This document shows, piece by piece, positions 5,035 to 5,062 of a stretch of DNA of 5,062 nt. How positions within the stretch are numbered: the stretch's first letter is position 1; every line of letters begins with the position of its first letter. Position numbers and translations under genes: made by a program. The DNA comes from Candidatus Sericytochromatia bacterium (lineage in GTDB: Bacteria > Cyanobacteriota > Sericytochromatia > UBA7694 > JACMQJ01), in contig JACMQJ010000716.1 of NCBI GenBank assembly GCA_014377055.1, forward strand, positions 1-5,062. The letters run 5' to 3'. A model generated the notes under the pieces. It saw nothing but the letters and a program-made list of their open reading frames with translations. It was not told the origin of the DNA and did no database searches.

Positions 5035-5062
5035 ATGACTATTAATACATCAATACATACAC
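5035..5062 (+). CDS. Possible start of a downstream gene, cut by the window edge
   Basis: An ATG at 5035-5037, 7 bases after the menG-like stop, opens a frame (MTINTSIHT) that reaches the window end without a stop. The close spacing would fit an operon, but only nine codons are visible, no convincing Shine-Dalgarno precedes it, and a frame this short is easily open by chance. Confidence 0.2.

Overview
This is an AT-rich bacterial window (by eye roughly 30% G+C). It holds six protein-coding genes, one of which runs off the left edge. I see no tRNA, rRNA, CRISPR array or insertion sequence. Several genes have recognisable Shine-Dalgarno sequences, spacing is compact, and two genes lie 2 bases apart, so this is ordinary bacterial chromosome. 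The lineage cannot be fixed from the sequence. The RNase II-like protein and the UbiE/MenG protein resemble forms I associate with delta-proteobacteria and with cyanobacteria and their non-photosynthetic relatives, but this is only an impression.

Layout: (1) 1-779, minus strand: the N-terminal 259 codons of an RNase II/RNase R-like protein whose catalytic part lies outside the window. (2) 780-964: a divergent promoter region. (3) 965-1813, plus strand: a short-chain dehydrogenase/reductase of the retinol-dehydrogenase-like type. (4) 1814-1944: a convergent intergenic stretch with weak AT-rich hairpins, two of which overlap stop codons. (5) 3599 down to 1945, minus strand: a two-gene operon of a Kua/TMEM189/CarF-family membrane desaturase followed after 2 bases by a class IV (HDAC11-like) deacetylase. 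(6) 3600-3760: promoter of that operon and an imperfect hairpin after the next gene. (7) 4123 down to 3761, minus strand: a small single-domain cupin with a strong SD and a TATAAT box inside an inverted repeat. (8) 4281-5027, plus strand: a UbiE/MenG quinone-biosynthesis methyltransferase. A second gene may begin at 5035.

How the genes may relate: the clearest unit is the desaturase-deacetylase pair. The desaturase family makes vinyl-ether plasmalogens (PEDS1, CarF) or trans-unsaturated acyl chains (FAD4) using oxygen. HDAC11, the best-studied class IV deacetylase, removes long-chain fatty acyl groups from lysine efficiently. A lipid-linked joint role is therefore an attractive but untested idea. 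The UbiE/MenG gene implies a respiratory (or photosynthetic) quinone. The SDR and cupin have no assignable substrate. I found no defence system or mobile element. The best candidates for something undescribed are the desaturase/HDAC11-like operon and the cupin without metal-binding histidines.
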